Both the position numbers and the translations under genes were made by a program. Shown here one piece after another: positions 42,478 to 50,989 of a DNA stretch of 64,000 bases. The notes beneath the pieces are model-generated. The model saw only the letters and a program-made list of their open reading frames with translations, did not search any database and was not told the DNA's origin. Where the stretch lies: positions 62,001 to 126,000 of the forward strand of contig NZ_JWMA01000012.1 in the NCBI RefSeq assembly GCF_000812465.1, read 5' to 3'. This stretch comes from Cupriavidus sp. IDO (GTDB lineage: Bacteria > Pseudomonadota > Gammaproteobacteria > Burkholderiales > Burkholderiaceae). Positions within the stretch are counted from its first letter, which is position 1. Every line of letters begins with the position of its first letter.

Positions 42478-43053
42478 ATGACTGACTCGAACCTATCTTT
42501 CTTCGGCAGGGTCTCGCTTGCCGTGGGCACCTTCTTTTCCATCCTTGGCAACGGCGAATTCGCAGCCGGCGTCAAGCGCCTGCGTGATGGCGAGGGATTT
42601 GCCCCCGCGGCCCCGGCACCGGTGTCGGCACCTGCCCCGGTCGCGGAACCGGTCGCACCCGCGCTGAAGGAAGCGAGCCCGGTGGCGGCCCTCCAGTTGC
42701 TGGGACTGCTCCAGCGCGATGCACGCTTCGTCGACTTCGTCGAGGAGGACATCGCGCGCTATTCCGACACCGAAATCGGTGCCGCCGCCCGCCTCGTGCA
42801 CGATGGCTGCCGCGCGGTGCTGCGCGAGCATTTCAGCATCCGGCCGGTGCGCGAGGAGGCCGAGGGCAGCCGCGTGACGCTGGCCGACGGCTTCGACGCG
42901 AGCGCCATCCGCCTGACCGGCAACGTGGTAGGCAGCGCGCCGTTCCACGGCAGCATCAGCCACCGCGGCTGGAAGGTCGAGGAAGTCCGCCTGCCCCGCG
43001 TGGCCGAGCGCCATGACGCCACCGTGATTGCCCCGGCCGAGGTGGAGCTATGA
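42478..43053 (+). CDS. DUF2760 family protein
   Basis: This 191-aa protein has an N-terminal hydrophobic/amphipathic stretch (about 8-25), an Ala/Pro/Val linker (about 40-65) and a conserved domain with 'ALQLLGLLQRDARFVDFVEEDIARYSDTEIGAAARLVHDGCRAVL', typical of DUF2760. AGGAG lies 7 nt before the ATG. Its stop overlaps the next ATG (ATGA). DUF2760 is known as a partner gene of two Hsp70 homologues, and that arrangement is seen here, so it may be a co-chaperone or client adaptor. Its biochemical role is not known. Confidence 0.88.
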   Translation: MTDSNLSFFGRVSLAVGTFFSILGNGEFAAGVKRLRDGEGFAPAAPAPVSAPAPVAEPVAPALKEASPVAALQLLGLLQRDARFVDFVEEDIARYSDTEIGAAARLVHDGCRAVLREHFSIRPVREEAEGSRVTLADGFDASAIRLTGNVVGSAPFHGSISHRGWKVEEVRLPRVAERHDATVIAPAEVEL

Positions 43054-44897
43054 GCGACGCGCGTTATGCCATCGGCATTGACCTGGGCACCACCCATAGC
43101 GCCGTTTCCTACGTCGACCTGGCCGCCAGCGATGGCGAGAAGACCAGCCAGGGTGTCCTGCCCATCACGCAGCTGACCGCGCCGGGAGCCGTCGAAGACC
43201 TGGACCTGCTGCCCTCCTTCCTGTACCTGCCGCACGCCAGCGAACTCGCCCCGGGCGATCTGGGGCTGCCGTGGAACGCCGAGCACGATTTCGCGGTGGG
43301 CGAGCTGGCGCGCAGCCGCGGCGCGGCTACGCCGATCCGCCTGGTATCGAGCGCAAAGAGCTGGCTTTGCCACCCCGGCGTTGACCGCCGCTCGCCAATC
43401 CTGCCCAACGACGCGCCGCCTGAAGTCTCGCGCGTCTCGCCGCTCGAGGCTTCCGTGCGCTATCTGACGCACCTGCGTGAAGCCTGGGACCAGGCCCACC
43501 CCGAAGCGCCGTTTGGCGAGCAGGACGTCACGGTGACGATTCCCGCATCGTTCGACCCGGCCGCGCGGGAACTGACGGCCGAGGCCGCCGCCGCGGCCGG
43601 GTATGCCCGCATGACCCTGCTCGAGGAACCCCAGGCCGCGCTCTACAGCTGGATCCAGAAAAGCGATGGCCACTGGCGCAAGCAGGTAAAGATCGGCGAC
43701 ATCATCCTCGTCGTGGATGTCGGTGGCGGCACCACCGACCTGTCGCTGATCGCCGTCATCGAGCGCGAAGGCAACCTTGAGCTGCACCGTGTTGCCGTGG
43801 GCGACCATATCCTGCTCGGTGGCGACAACATGGACCTGGCGCTTGCCCACGTGGTGGCGCGCAAGCTGGCAGCCCAAGGCACGCAGGCCGATCCGTGGCA
43901 ACTGCGCGCGCTGACCTACGCCTGCCGCGCGGCCAAGGAAACGCTGCTCACCGACCCGGATACCGATACGGTGCCGCTGGTTGTGCCAAGCCGGGGCTCA
44001 AAGCTGATCGGCGGCTCGATCCGCACGGACCTGACCCGCGCCGAGCTGACCCAGACCATCCTGGAAGGGTTTTTCCCGCAAGTGGAGGCTTCGGCCCGTC
44101 CGGTGAGCCGGGCTCGCGCCGGCCTGACGCAGCTCGGCCTGCCCTACGCGCAGGACGCGGCCATCACGCGGCATCTGGCCGCCTTCCTGGGCCGCCAGGT
44201 GTCGGCGCTGGCCGAACTCGACGGCCTGCAAGGCGCACAGCCGGAAGGCGCGACGATCCTCCACCCGACCGCCCTCCTCTTCAACGGCGGCGTGTTCAAG
44301 TCGGGCCTGCTGGTGGACCGCATCCTGCAGACGCTCAATGGCTGGCTCGCCGCGGAAGGCGCGGCGCCGGCGCGCCTGCTTGACGGCGCGGAGCTGGACC
44401 TGGCAGTGGCACGCGGCGCCGCCTATTACGGCTACGTGCGGCGCGGCAAGGGGGTCCGGATCCGTGGCGGCACCGCGCGCGCCTACTACATTGCGGTGGA
44501 GTCGTCGATGCCTGCCGTGCCCGGCTTCGAGCCACCCGTGCAGGCGCTGTGCGTCGCGCCGTTCGGCATGGAGGAAGGGACCGAGGCCGCGCTGCCGCCA
44601 CAGGAATTCGGCCTGGTGGTGGGCGAGCCCGTGCACTTCCGCTTCTTCGGCTCGTCGGTGCGCCGCCAGGACCAGGTCGGCACCCTGCTCGATGACTGGG
44701 GGCCGGAGGAATTGCAGGAGCTCGAAGAGATCCAGGCAACCCTGCCAGCCGAAGGACGAACGGCAGGCGAAGTGGTACCGGTCAGGCTGCATGCGCGCGT
44801 GACCGAGGCCGGCACGCTGGAACTCGAGGCCGTGCCACGCGGCAACGGCGAGCGCTGGAAGGTCGAGTTCGATGTGCGCGGCAACGCCGATGCCTGA
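43050..44897 (+). CDS. Hsp70 family protein
   Basis: This 615-aa protein has the Hsp70 ATPase signatures 'IGIDLGTTHSAVSYVD' (residues 5-20), 'DIILVVDVGGGTTDLSLIAV' (about 212-231) and 'LLFNGGVFKSGLL' (about 409-421), followed by a divergent substrate-binding domain. It is a non-DnaK Hsp70 that lacks the EEVD-like tail and typical lid helices. It is coupled to DUF2760 (4-nt overlap) and to the second Hsp70 gene (8-nt overlap). A shared protein-quality role is likely. No J-protein or GrpE is adjacent. Confidence 0.92.
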   Translation: MSDARYAIGIDLGTTHSAVSYVDLAASDGEKTSQGVLPITQLTAPGAVEDLDLLPSFLYLPHASELAPGDLGLPWNAEHDFAVGELARSRGAATPIRLVSSAKSWLCHPGVDRRSPILPNDAPPEVSRVSPLEASVRYLTHLREAWDQAHPEAPFGEQDVTVTIPASFDPAARELTAEAAAAAGYARMTLLEEPQAALYSWIQKSDGHWRKQVKIGDIILVVDVGGGTTDLSLIAVIEREGNLELHRVAVGDHILLGGDNMDLALAHVVARKLAAQGTQADPWQLRALTYACRAAKETLLTDPDTDTVPLVVPSRGSKLIGGSIRTDLTRAELTQTILEGFFPQVEASARPVSRARAGLTQLGLPYAQDAAITRHLAAFLGRQVSALAELDGLQGAQPEGATILHPTALLFNGGVFKSGLLVDRILQTLNGWLAAEGAAPARLLDGAELDLAVARGAAYYGYVRRGKGVRIRGGTARAYYIAVESSMPAVPGFEPPVQALCVAPFGMEEGTEAALPPQEFGLVVGEPVHFRFFGSSVRRQDQVGTLLDDWGPEELQELEEIQATLPAEGRTAGEVVPVRLHARVTEAGTLELEAVPRGNGERWKVEFDVRGNADA

Positions 44898-47703
44898 ACA
44901 TGCGAGCCGGCCGACGATGAAGCAGTACGTCGTCGGCATTGACCTCGGTACCAGCAATACGGTCGTCGCCTATGCGAAGGCCGGATCCGACGATATCCGC
45001 GTCTTCGACATCGATCAGCTGGTCAGCCCGGGTGAGGTCGCGGCTCGCCCCCTGCTGCCCTCCTTGCGTTACCACGCGGCGCCGGGCGAGCTCAGCGGCG
45101 ATGACCTGCAGTTGCCCTGGCAATCCGCCGCGAGCGCCGCCGCGCGCCGGACCGTGTTCGGCCGCCTTGCGGCGACGCTGGGCGCACAGGTGCCCGGCAG
45201 GCTCGTGACCAGCGCGAAAAGCTGGCTGTCGCACGCTTCGGTCGACCGCACCGCCTCAATCCTGCCCTGGGGGGCGGACGAGGAGGTCGGCAAGATCTCG
45301 CCGGTCGTCGCCAGCGCCAGCTACCTGGGCTATGTGTGCTCCGCATGGAACCACCGGTTTCCCGAAGCAAGGCTCGAGGATCAGGACGTGGTGCTCACCG
45401 TGCCCGCCTCGTTCGACGAAGGCGCGCGCGCGCTGACGCTGGAAGCGGCTCGCATGGCCGGGCTGCCTGCCCTGCGCCTGCTCGAAGAACCGCAGGCCGC
45501 GCTCTACGACTGGCTGTTCCACCATCGCCGGACCCTGGACGCGGACTTGGCGCAGACGCGCCTGGTGCTGATCTGCGACGTGGGCGGCGGCACCACTGAC
45601 CTCACCCTCATCCGGGTGGAGATGCAGGACGGGCAGCCACAGCTGACGCGCATCGGCGTGGGCAACCACCTGATGCTCGGCGGCGACAATATGGATCTCG
45701 CGCTCGCACATCTTGTCGAAGCGCGGTTCGTCCAGGCGCAGGGCTCCGCCCAGGCGCGGCTGTCGGCGGCCAGCCTGTCCCAGCTCGTCGCGCGCTGCCG
45801 CGTCGCCAAGGAACAGCTGCTCGGTGCGCAGCCACCGGACTCCGTCACGGTGACGCTGCTGGGCACGGGCTCCCGGCTGATCGGCGGCGCACGTTCGGTG
45901 GAAGTGACGCGGCAGGAGATCGAACAGCTCGTCGTCGACGGCTTCTTCCCCAAGGTGTCATCCGGCGAAAGGCCGGGGCGCGCACGGGGCGCCATTGTGG
46001 AATTTGGCCTGCCGTATGCGTCGGACCCGGCCGTCACCCGGCACGTCGCGTCGTTCCTGAGCCAGCACGCCGCGCAGTCGCGGGCGGCACTGGACGTACC
46101 ACAGACGCAGGATGACGCCCTGCCGATGCCCGATACCCTGCTCCTCAACGGTGGCGTGTTCCGGGCCGAAGCCCTGGCGGACCGCATCGCCGACACGCTG
46201 GCCACGTGGCGCGGAGAGCCGTTGCATGTGCTGCACAACGACGATCCCGACGTGGCCGTGGCGCGCGGCGCGGTGGCATACGCGCGGGCGCGTGCCGGCC
46301 AGGCCCCGCGCATCGGCGGCGGCTCGCCGCGCAGCTACTTTCTCGTTCTCGATGATGGCGCATCGAAGCAGCAAGGAATCTGCCTGCTGCCACGGGGCAC
46401 GGAAGAAGGCCACGAGATCCACCTCAGCGATCGTACCTTCGCCTTGCGCCTGGGACATCCGGTGCAATTCCACCTGGTCTCCTCCGTCGCCGACACGGCT
46501 TATCAGCCGGGTGAACTGACCGGGCTGTCGACGGGTGACTTCGTTCGCCTGCCGCCAATCGCCACCGTCGTGCAGCCGCGCGGCACCAGCGGGCCGCGGG
46601 AAACGCCGGTGCAGCTCACCACCTGGCTGACCGAGGTCGGCACGCTGGAGGTCCACTGCGCCGAGATTGCGGATGCCTCGCAGCGCTGGCGGCTTGAATT
46701 CCAACTGCGCGGCAATGATGCCCAGGCGGCCACGTCCGCCACGGATACGGCGCATGCATCGTTGCCACAGGCCATCGAGGCGATAGAGCGCACCTTCGGT
46801 GCCCGCTCGCAAGACGTCGGCCCCAAGGAAGTCAAGCGGCTGCGTGCGCAACTGGAGCAGTTGCTGGGCGCACGCGCGCAGTGGGATAGCGCCCTGCTGC
46901 GCGAGCTGTTCGGTGCATTCTGGGAGCGCGTGCGGCGGCGACGGCGCACTGCCGACCATGAACGGCTGTGGCTGAATCTGGCCGGCTATTGCGTGCGCCC
47001 GGGATTTGGCTACCCGCTCGACGAATGGCGCGTCGAACAACTCTGGTCGCTCTACGACCAGGGGATCCAGTACGTCAACGAAAGCCAGAACTGGTCGGAG
47101 TGGTGGACGCTCTGGCGGCGCGCGGCTGGGGGCCTGGATGAGAGCGCGCAGCTGCGCTTGCTGGACGACATGGCCTTCTATCTGCAGCCCCCCGGCAGTA
47201 CGCGGTACAAGAAGCCCGCCGCGCCCGCAAGGGCCGGTTATGCCGATATGGTGCGCCTTGCCGGATCCCTGGAGCGCATCCCCGCCGAACGCAAGATCGA
47301 GCTCGCCGAATGGCTGCTGGCCCGGCTGCGCAAGCCTTCGGAAAACAGTCAGGGCTGGTGGGCGGTGGGCCGCATCGGGGCGCGTCGGCCATTCTATGGC
47401 AGCGCGCACGGCGTCGTGCCAGTGGAGCTCGCCGCACAATGGGTGGAGACGATCCTTGCGCTTGACTGGAAAAAGGTCGAGCCGGCCGCGTTCGCCGCCG
47501 TGCAGATCGCCCGCATGACCGGCGATCGCAGCCGGGACCTGCCTGACGAGATCCGGTCGGCTGTCGTGCACCGGCTCGAAGCCGCCAACGCGCCGCAAAG
47601 CTGGATCGCCATGGTGCGCGAGGCCGTGGAACTCGATGCGTCCGACGAGGGCCGGGTATTCGGGGAGGCGCTGCCCTCCGGCCTCAAGCTGATCGCCGGG
47701 TAA
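44890..47703 (+). CDS. Hsp70 family protein with C-terminal DUF3731
   Basis: This protein of about 937 aa has an N-terminal Hsp70 ATPase ('VGIDLGTSNTVVAYAK', 'LVLICDVGGGTTDLTLIRV', 'TLLLNGGVFRAEAL') related to the preceding gene, then a beta-rich region to about residue 610. The helical C-terminal extension of about 310 residues contains 'LWLNLAGYCVRPGFGYPLDEWRVEQLWSLY' and 'WWAVGRIGARRPFYGS', the DUF3731 pattern. The extension probably replaces the normal lid. ATG 44890 overlaps the previous stop; ATG 44917 is an alternative start. It is the third gene of the DUF2760-Hsp70-Hsp70 operon. Confidence 0.92.
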   Translation: MPEHASRPTMKQYVVGIDLGTSNTVVAYAKAGSDDIRVFDIDQLVSPGEVAARPLLPSLRYHAAPGELSGDDLQLPWQSAASAAARRTVFGRLAATLGAQVPGRLVTSAKSWLSHASVDRTASILPWGADEEVGKISPVVASASYLGYVCSAWNHRFPEARLEDQDVVLTVPASFDEGARALTLEAARMAGLPALRLLEEPQAALYDWLFHHRRTLDADLAQTRLVLICDVGGGTTDLTLIRVEMQDGQPQLTRIGVGNHLMLGGDNMDLALAHLVEARFVQAQGSAQARLSAASLSQLVARCRVAKEQLLGAQPPDSVTVTLLGTGSRLIGGARSVEVTRQEIEQLVVDGFFPKVSSGERPGRARGAIVEFGLPYASDPAVTRHVASFLSQHAAQSRAALDVPQTQDDALPMPDTLLLNGGVFRAEALADRIADTLATWRGEPLHVLHNDDPDVAVARGAVAYARARAGQAPRIGGGSPRSYFLVLDDGASKQQGICLLPRGTEEGHEIHLSDRTFALRLGHPVQFHLVSSVADTAYQPGELTGLSTGDFVRLPPIATVVQPRGTSGPRETPVQLTTWLTEVGTLEVHCAEIADASQRWRLEFQLRGNDAQAATSATDTAHASLPQAIEAIERTFGARSQDVGPKEVKRLRAQLEQLLGARAQWDSALLRELFGAFWERVRRRRRTADHERLWLNLAGYCVRPGFGYPLDEWRVEQLWSLYDQGIQYVNESQNWSEWWTLWRRAAGGLDESAQLRLLDDMAFYLQPPGSTRYKKPAAPARAGYADMVRLAGSLERIPAERKIELAEWLLARLRKPSENSQGWWAVGRIGARRPFYGSAHGVVPVELAAQWVETILALDWKKVEPAAFAAVQIARMTGDRSRDLPDEIRSAVVHRLEAANAPQSWIAMVREAVELDASDEGRVFGEALPSGLKLIAG

Positions 47704-47742
47704 TCAACCTGAATGGGGTTGCGGATAGCGGCGTTCCGGCGG

Positions 47743-48690
47743 TTACGCAGTGCCCGCCCCGCGCCCCACGTGTGCCAGCGCCAGTGCCAGCCTTGCCCCC
47801 ACCTCGGCGTTGTGTTTGACGAGCGCGATGTTGGTCGCCAAGCTGCGTCCGCCCGTGAGCGCCTTGATGCGAGCCAGCAGGAAGGGGGTCACGGCCTTGC
47901 CGGCGACGCCTTGCGCCGCGGCCTCGGCGAGCGCCTGCCGGGTGAGCGCGTCGATTTCACCTGACGCCATCGCAGCAGCTTCCGGCACCGGAGTGCTCAA
48001 CACCACGCCGCCCGCAAGACCCAGGTCCCACTTGGTGCGGATGAAGCGTGCCTGCTCCGCCGCGTCGTCCAGCCTGAAATCGGCGCGAAAGCCGCTGTCG
48101 CGCGTGTAGAACGCAGCGAAATTGTCTTGCTCGCAACTGAGCACGGGCACGCCATGTGTTTCCAGGTATTCCAGTGTGAGCCCGATATCCAGGATGGACT
48201 TCGCACCGGCACAGACCACCGCCACCGAGGTCTTCGCCAGTTCCTGCAGATCAGCCGAGATGTCAAAGGTCTCCTGCGCGCCCCGGTGCACGCCGCCGAT
48301 GCCGCCGGTGACGAAGACCTCGATGCCTGCCAGCGCAGCGCATATCATGGTGCCGGCTACCGTCGTGGCGCCGAGCCCGCCGCTGGCCAGCACGGCCGGC
48401 AGGTCGCGGCGGCTGACCTTTTGTGCCTGACCCGAGCGGCCGAGCAGTTCCAGTTCGTCATCCGAAAGGCCGATGCGGATTCGCCCACCGATCAGCGCGA
48501 TCGTCGCAGGCTCGGCGCCCAGGTCGCGGACCAGCGCCTCCACTTCGCGCGCTGTGCGAACGTTCTCCGGATAGGGCATGCCGTGCGCAATGATGGTCGA
48601 TTCCAGCGCCACGAGCGGGCGGCCGAGGGCCTGTGCGACGGCCACCGGCTTGCTGAAGGTCAACCAGGAGCGGGCAAGATCGGCAGTCAT
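47743..48690 (-). CDS. psuG: Pseudouridine-5'-phosphate glycosidase
   Basis: This 315-aa enzyme cleaves pseudouridine 5'-phosphate to uracil and ribose 5-phosphate. The family patterns are clear: 'PLVALESTIIAHGMPYPEN' near the N-terminus, 'GATTVAGTMICAALAGIEVFVTGGIGGVHRGA' (about 120-152) and 'VCAGAKSILDIGLTLEYLETHGVPV'. No pseudouridine kinase (psuK) is adjacent within the window, which is unusual for a psuKG pair. ATG 48690 is used rather than 48750 because family similarity begins a few residues later. Confidence 0.95.
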   Translation of the reverse strand: MTADLARSWLTFSKPVAVAQALGRPLVALESTIIAHGMPYPENVRTAREVEALVRDLGAEPATIALIGGRIRIGLSDDELELLGRSGQAQKVSRRDLPAVLASGGLGATTVAGTMICAALAGIEVFVTGGIGGVHRGAQETFDISADLQELAKTSVAVVCAGAKSILDIGLTLEYLETHGVPVLSCEQDNFAAFYTRDSGFRADFRLDDAAEQARFIRTKWDLGLAGGVVLSTPVPEAAAMASGEIDALTRQALAEAAAQGVAGKAVTPFLLARIKALTGGRSLATNIALVKHNAEVGARLALALAHVGRGAGTA

Positions 48691-48858
48691 GTCGATGGGT
48701 TCGACCTGAAGTTGGCCAAGGCAGGGATGGGCAGGAAGCGGGCAGTACAAAATCCGGGCCCACTCTCTGCCCTTTGCCCCAGCATACGCAAATGGCCCAA
48801 GCGGTTCGGCAAACAGCCGTAAGCCCCCTACCCTCAGTCACCGAGGCTTACGCCTCGG

Positions 48859-49341
48859 CTACATCTTCTCCGGCATGGCCGACGAGTGATGGCTTGTGAT
48901 CAGCCATTGCGCACCATCCCAGTGATAGGTGTAGGTAAAGCGGGCCTTAACGACCGCTCCCGTCCGTGCGAAGGTGAATGTGTAGAGCCCGGAATCCACC
49001 GCGGAATTGCATCCCAGCTCAATGCTGCGAAAGTCAATCTTCCCGGACGGACGGTCTTGCAGGAAGTGATGGAAGTAGTCCTCTTTCTCGGCGACTGTCA
49101 GGCGAGGCTTGTTGGATACCGTCGGAAGAAGAATGGACCGTGCTGCATAGTTGGCCACCACCTTGTGTGGATCGCCGGTCTGCAGGGACTGATTCCATCG
49201 ATCAAACAATGCCGCAATCTCCGGCTCCGACGCCGCCTTGCAGCCTTCCGTGCGCGACGCCTGCGCATTGCCGGGCGTGCCCTGGTTCATGGCACATCCC
49301 GCGAGCACGAAGGTCAGGGCAGCAATGCGAAGTAGCTTCAT
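48859..49341 (-). CDS. NTF2-like (SgcJ/EcaC, DUF4440-type) lipoprotein
   Basis: This 160-aa protein has a lipoprotein signal peptide with lipobox 'LAGC' at about residue 16 and an NTF2-like cone-fold domain with 'EPEIAALFDRWNQSLQTGDPHKVVANYAARSILLPTVSN' and 'TFTFARTGAVVKARFTYTYHWDGAQWLITSHHSSAMP'. This matches the SgcJ/EcaC/calcium-calmodulin kinase II association-domain group. It should be periplasmic and membrane-tethered. GAGGAA precedes the ATG at 49341 at a good distance. The ligand or activity is unknown. Confidence 0.85.
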   Translation of the reverse strand: MKLLRIAALTFVLAGCAMNQGTPGNAQASRTEGCKAASEPEIAALFDRWNQSLQTGDPHKVVANYAARSILLPTVSNKPRLTVAEKEDYFHHFLQDRPSGKIDFRSIELGCNSAVDSGLYTFTFARTGAVVKARFTYTYHWDGAQWLITSHHSSAMPEKM

Positions 49342-49717
49342 GGCAGAGTTCCTCAGGTTAGGTTTGCGAGCCAGGGTACACCGGCTGAAGTATGGTTCAT
49401 CCAGCAAGCGTTAGCCAATCTCCGCCCCCTTCCGGCGCGTCTGCACATGGCGGCTTTGCCGAACGTAACCTGACGCCGGTTGCAGGCGGTCGCAACGGTA
49501 AAACTGCGTCGCCCTCCGCGTAAACCCCGATGCCCCGGTAGCCACATTGACAGTTTGCTGACAGCCTACCCGCCTAGAATCTGGCCCCTGGTTAGCCGGA
49601 TCGCCGACGCATGTCGAAATCCGGCGTTGGCGCCCTCCCCGGCACGAGAAACAGGGCCTCGCTGGCCCCGGCGTAATGGCCAGCCGGCGAAACGCTTACT
49701 TCACGACAGGAAAGCAA
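49342..49717. other. 376-bp non-coding stretch
   Basis: It lies between the NTF2-like gene (minus) and the isocitrate dehydrogenase-like gene (plus) and should hold both promoters. No convincing operator, hairpin or small gene was recognised. Confidence 0.4.
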
Positions 49718-50758
49718 ATGGAAAACGGTGCACGCGAACAGATCCCGGCCACGCTGATCCCCGGCGACGGGATTGGTCCCGAAGTGGTGGACGCCACCGT
49801 CAGGGTGCTGGAGGCGCTTGGCGCCCCGTTTGCCTGGGATGTCCGGCAGGCGGGCATGGCCGGTATCGAATACGCCGGCGACCCCATGCCGGAAGAGACG
49901 CTGGACAGCATCCGCCGCACCGGCCTCGCCCTGAAGGGGCCGCTGACCACGCCGGTGGGCGGCGGCTTCCGCTCGGTCAATGTGCGCCTGCGCGAGGCAT
50001 TCAACCTCTATGCCAATGTGCGCCCGGCCCGCACGCTGGTGCCGGGCCGCTTCGAGAATATCGACCTGGTGCTGGTGCGCGAGAACGTCGGCGGCTTCTA
50101 TGTGGCGCACGACTATTACATTCCGGTTGGCGACGACCCGCATGCGGTGGCGGTGTCCACCGGCACCAACACGCGCGACGCCTGCCGGCGCATTGCCCGC
50201 TTCGCCTTCGAGTACGCCGTCAGGAACGGCCGCAAGAAGATTACGGTAGTGCACAAGGCCAATATCCTGAAGGCGCTCACCGGCATCTTCCTGGAAGCGG
50301 CACGTGAGGTGGCCAAGGACTACGCCGGCCGCGTGGACATGGACGACATCATTGTCGACGCCTGCGCCATGCAGCTCGTGCTGAACCCATGGCGGTTCGA
50401 CATGCTGCTCTGTACCAACCTGTTCGGCGACATCCTGTCGGACCAGATCGCCGGGCTGGTTGGCGGGCTGGGCATGGCGCCGGGCGCGAACATCGGCGAC
50501 CAGGCCGCGATCTTCGAGGCAGTGCACGGCTCTGCGCCCGATATCGCCGGCAAGGGCATTGCCAACCCGATCTCGCTGATGCTGGCCGCCGGCCTGATGC
50601 TTGACCACGTGGGCCGCCAGGACCTGGCCACGCGGCTGCGCTCGGCGATCGAGCTGACGCTCAGCCAGGACCAGGTGAAGACCGGCGACCTCAACGGTTC
50701 GGCCTCCACGCTGCAATTTGCAGACGCGGTAGTGAAGCGCATCGTTTCCGCCAGCTGA
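49718..50758 (+). CDS. Isocitrate/isopropylmalate dehydrogenase family protein
   Basis: This 346-aa NAD-dependent beta-decarboxylating dehydrogenase has 'LIPGDGIGPEVV', 'NLYANVRPA', the catalytic lysine in 'VVHKANILK', metal-binding aspartates in 'TNLFGDILSDQIAGLVGG' and the adenine-binding 'VHGSAPDIAGKGIANP', which favours NAD over NADP. The substrate-loop region reads 'VRENVGGFYVAHDYY' instead of the common 'RENTEGLYSG', so the substrate may not be isocitrate. AGGAAA precedes the ATG. It is followed 231 nt later by a CitMHS citrate carrier, which supports a citrate/isocitrate-type tricarboxylate. Confidence 0.88.
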   Translation: MENGAREQIPATLIPGDGIGPEVVDATVRVLEALGAPFAWDVRQAGMAGIEYAGDPMPEETLDSIRRTGLALKGPLTTPVGGGFRSVNVRLREAFNLYANVRPARTLVPGRFENIDLVLVRENVGGFYVAHDYYIPVGDDPHAVAVSTGTNTRDACRRIARFAFEYAVRNGRKKITVVHKANILKALTGIFLEAAREVAKDYAGRVDMDDIIVDACAMQLVLNPWRFDMLLCTNLFGDILSDQIAGLVGGLGMAPGANIGDQAAIFEAVHGSAPDIAGKGIANPISLMLAAGLMLDHVGRQDLATRLRSAIELTLSQDQVKTGDLNGSASTLQFADAVVKRIVSAS

Positions 50759-50989
50759 CCCACGCGTGCGCGGCAGGCGGCGCCTGCCGCGCCGCGCGAC
50801 AACGCTTGCCGGCGCGGCCCGCATAGGCCCGCGCACAAGGCTCCCTCCTCCACGGTCAATCCATACCCGGCACGCCCTGACGTGCCGGCGGGATCGGCCT
50901 TGCCTTTAACTTCGTGCCCCGGACGGACGCACAACCACCCGCCCCCAGGCGCCCCACGTGGCCGGGCGGCAAAGAGATACAGAAAAAAG

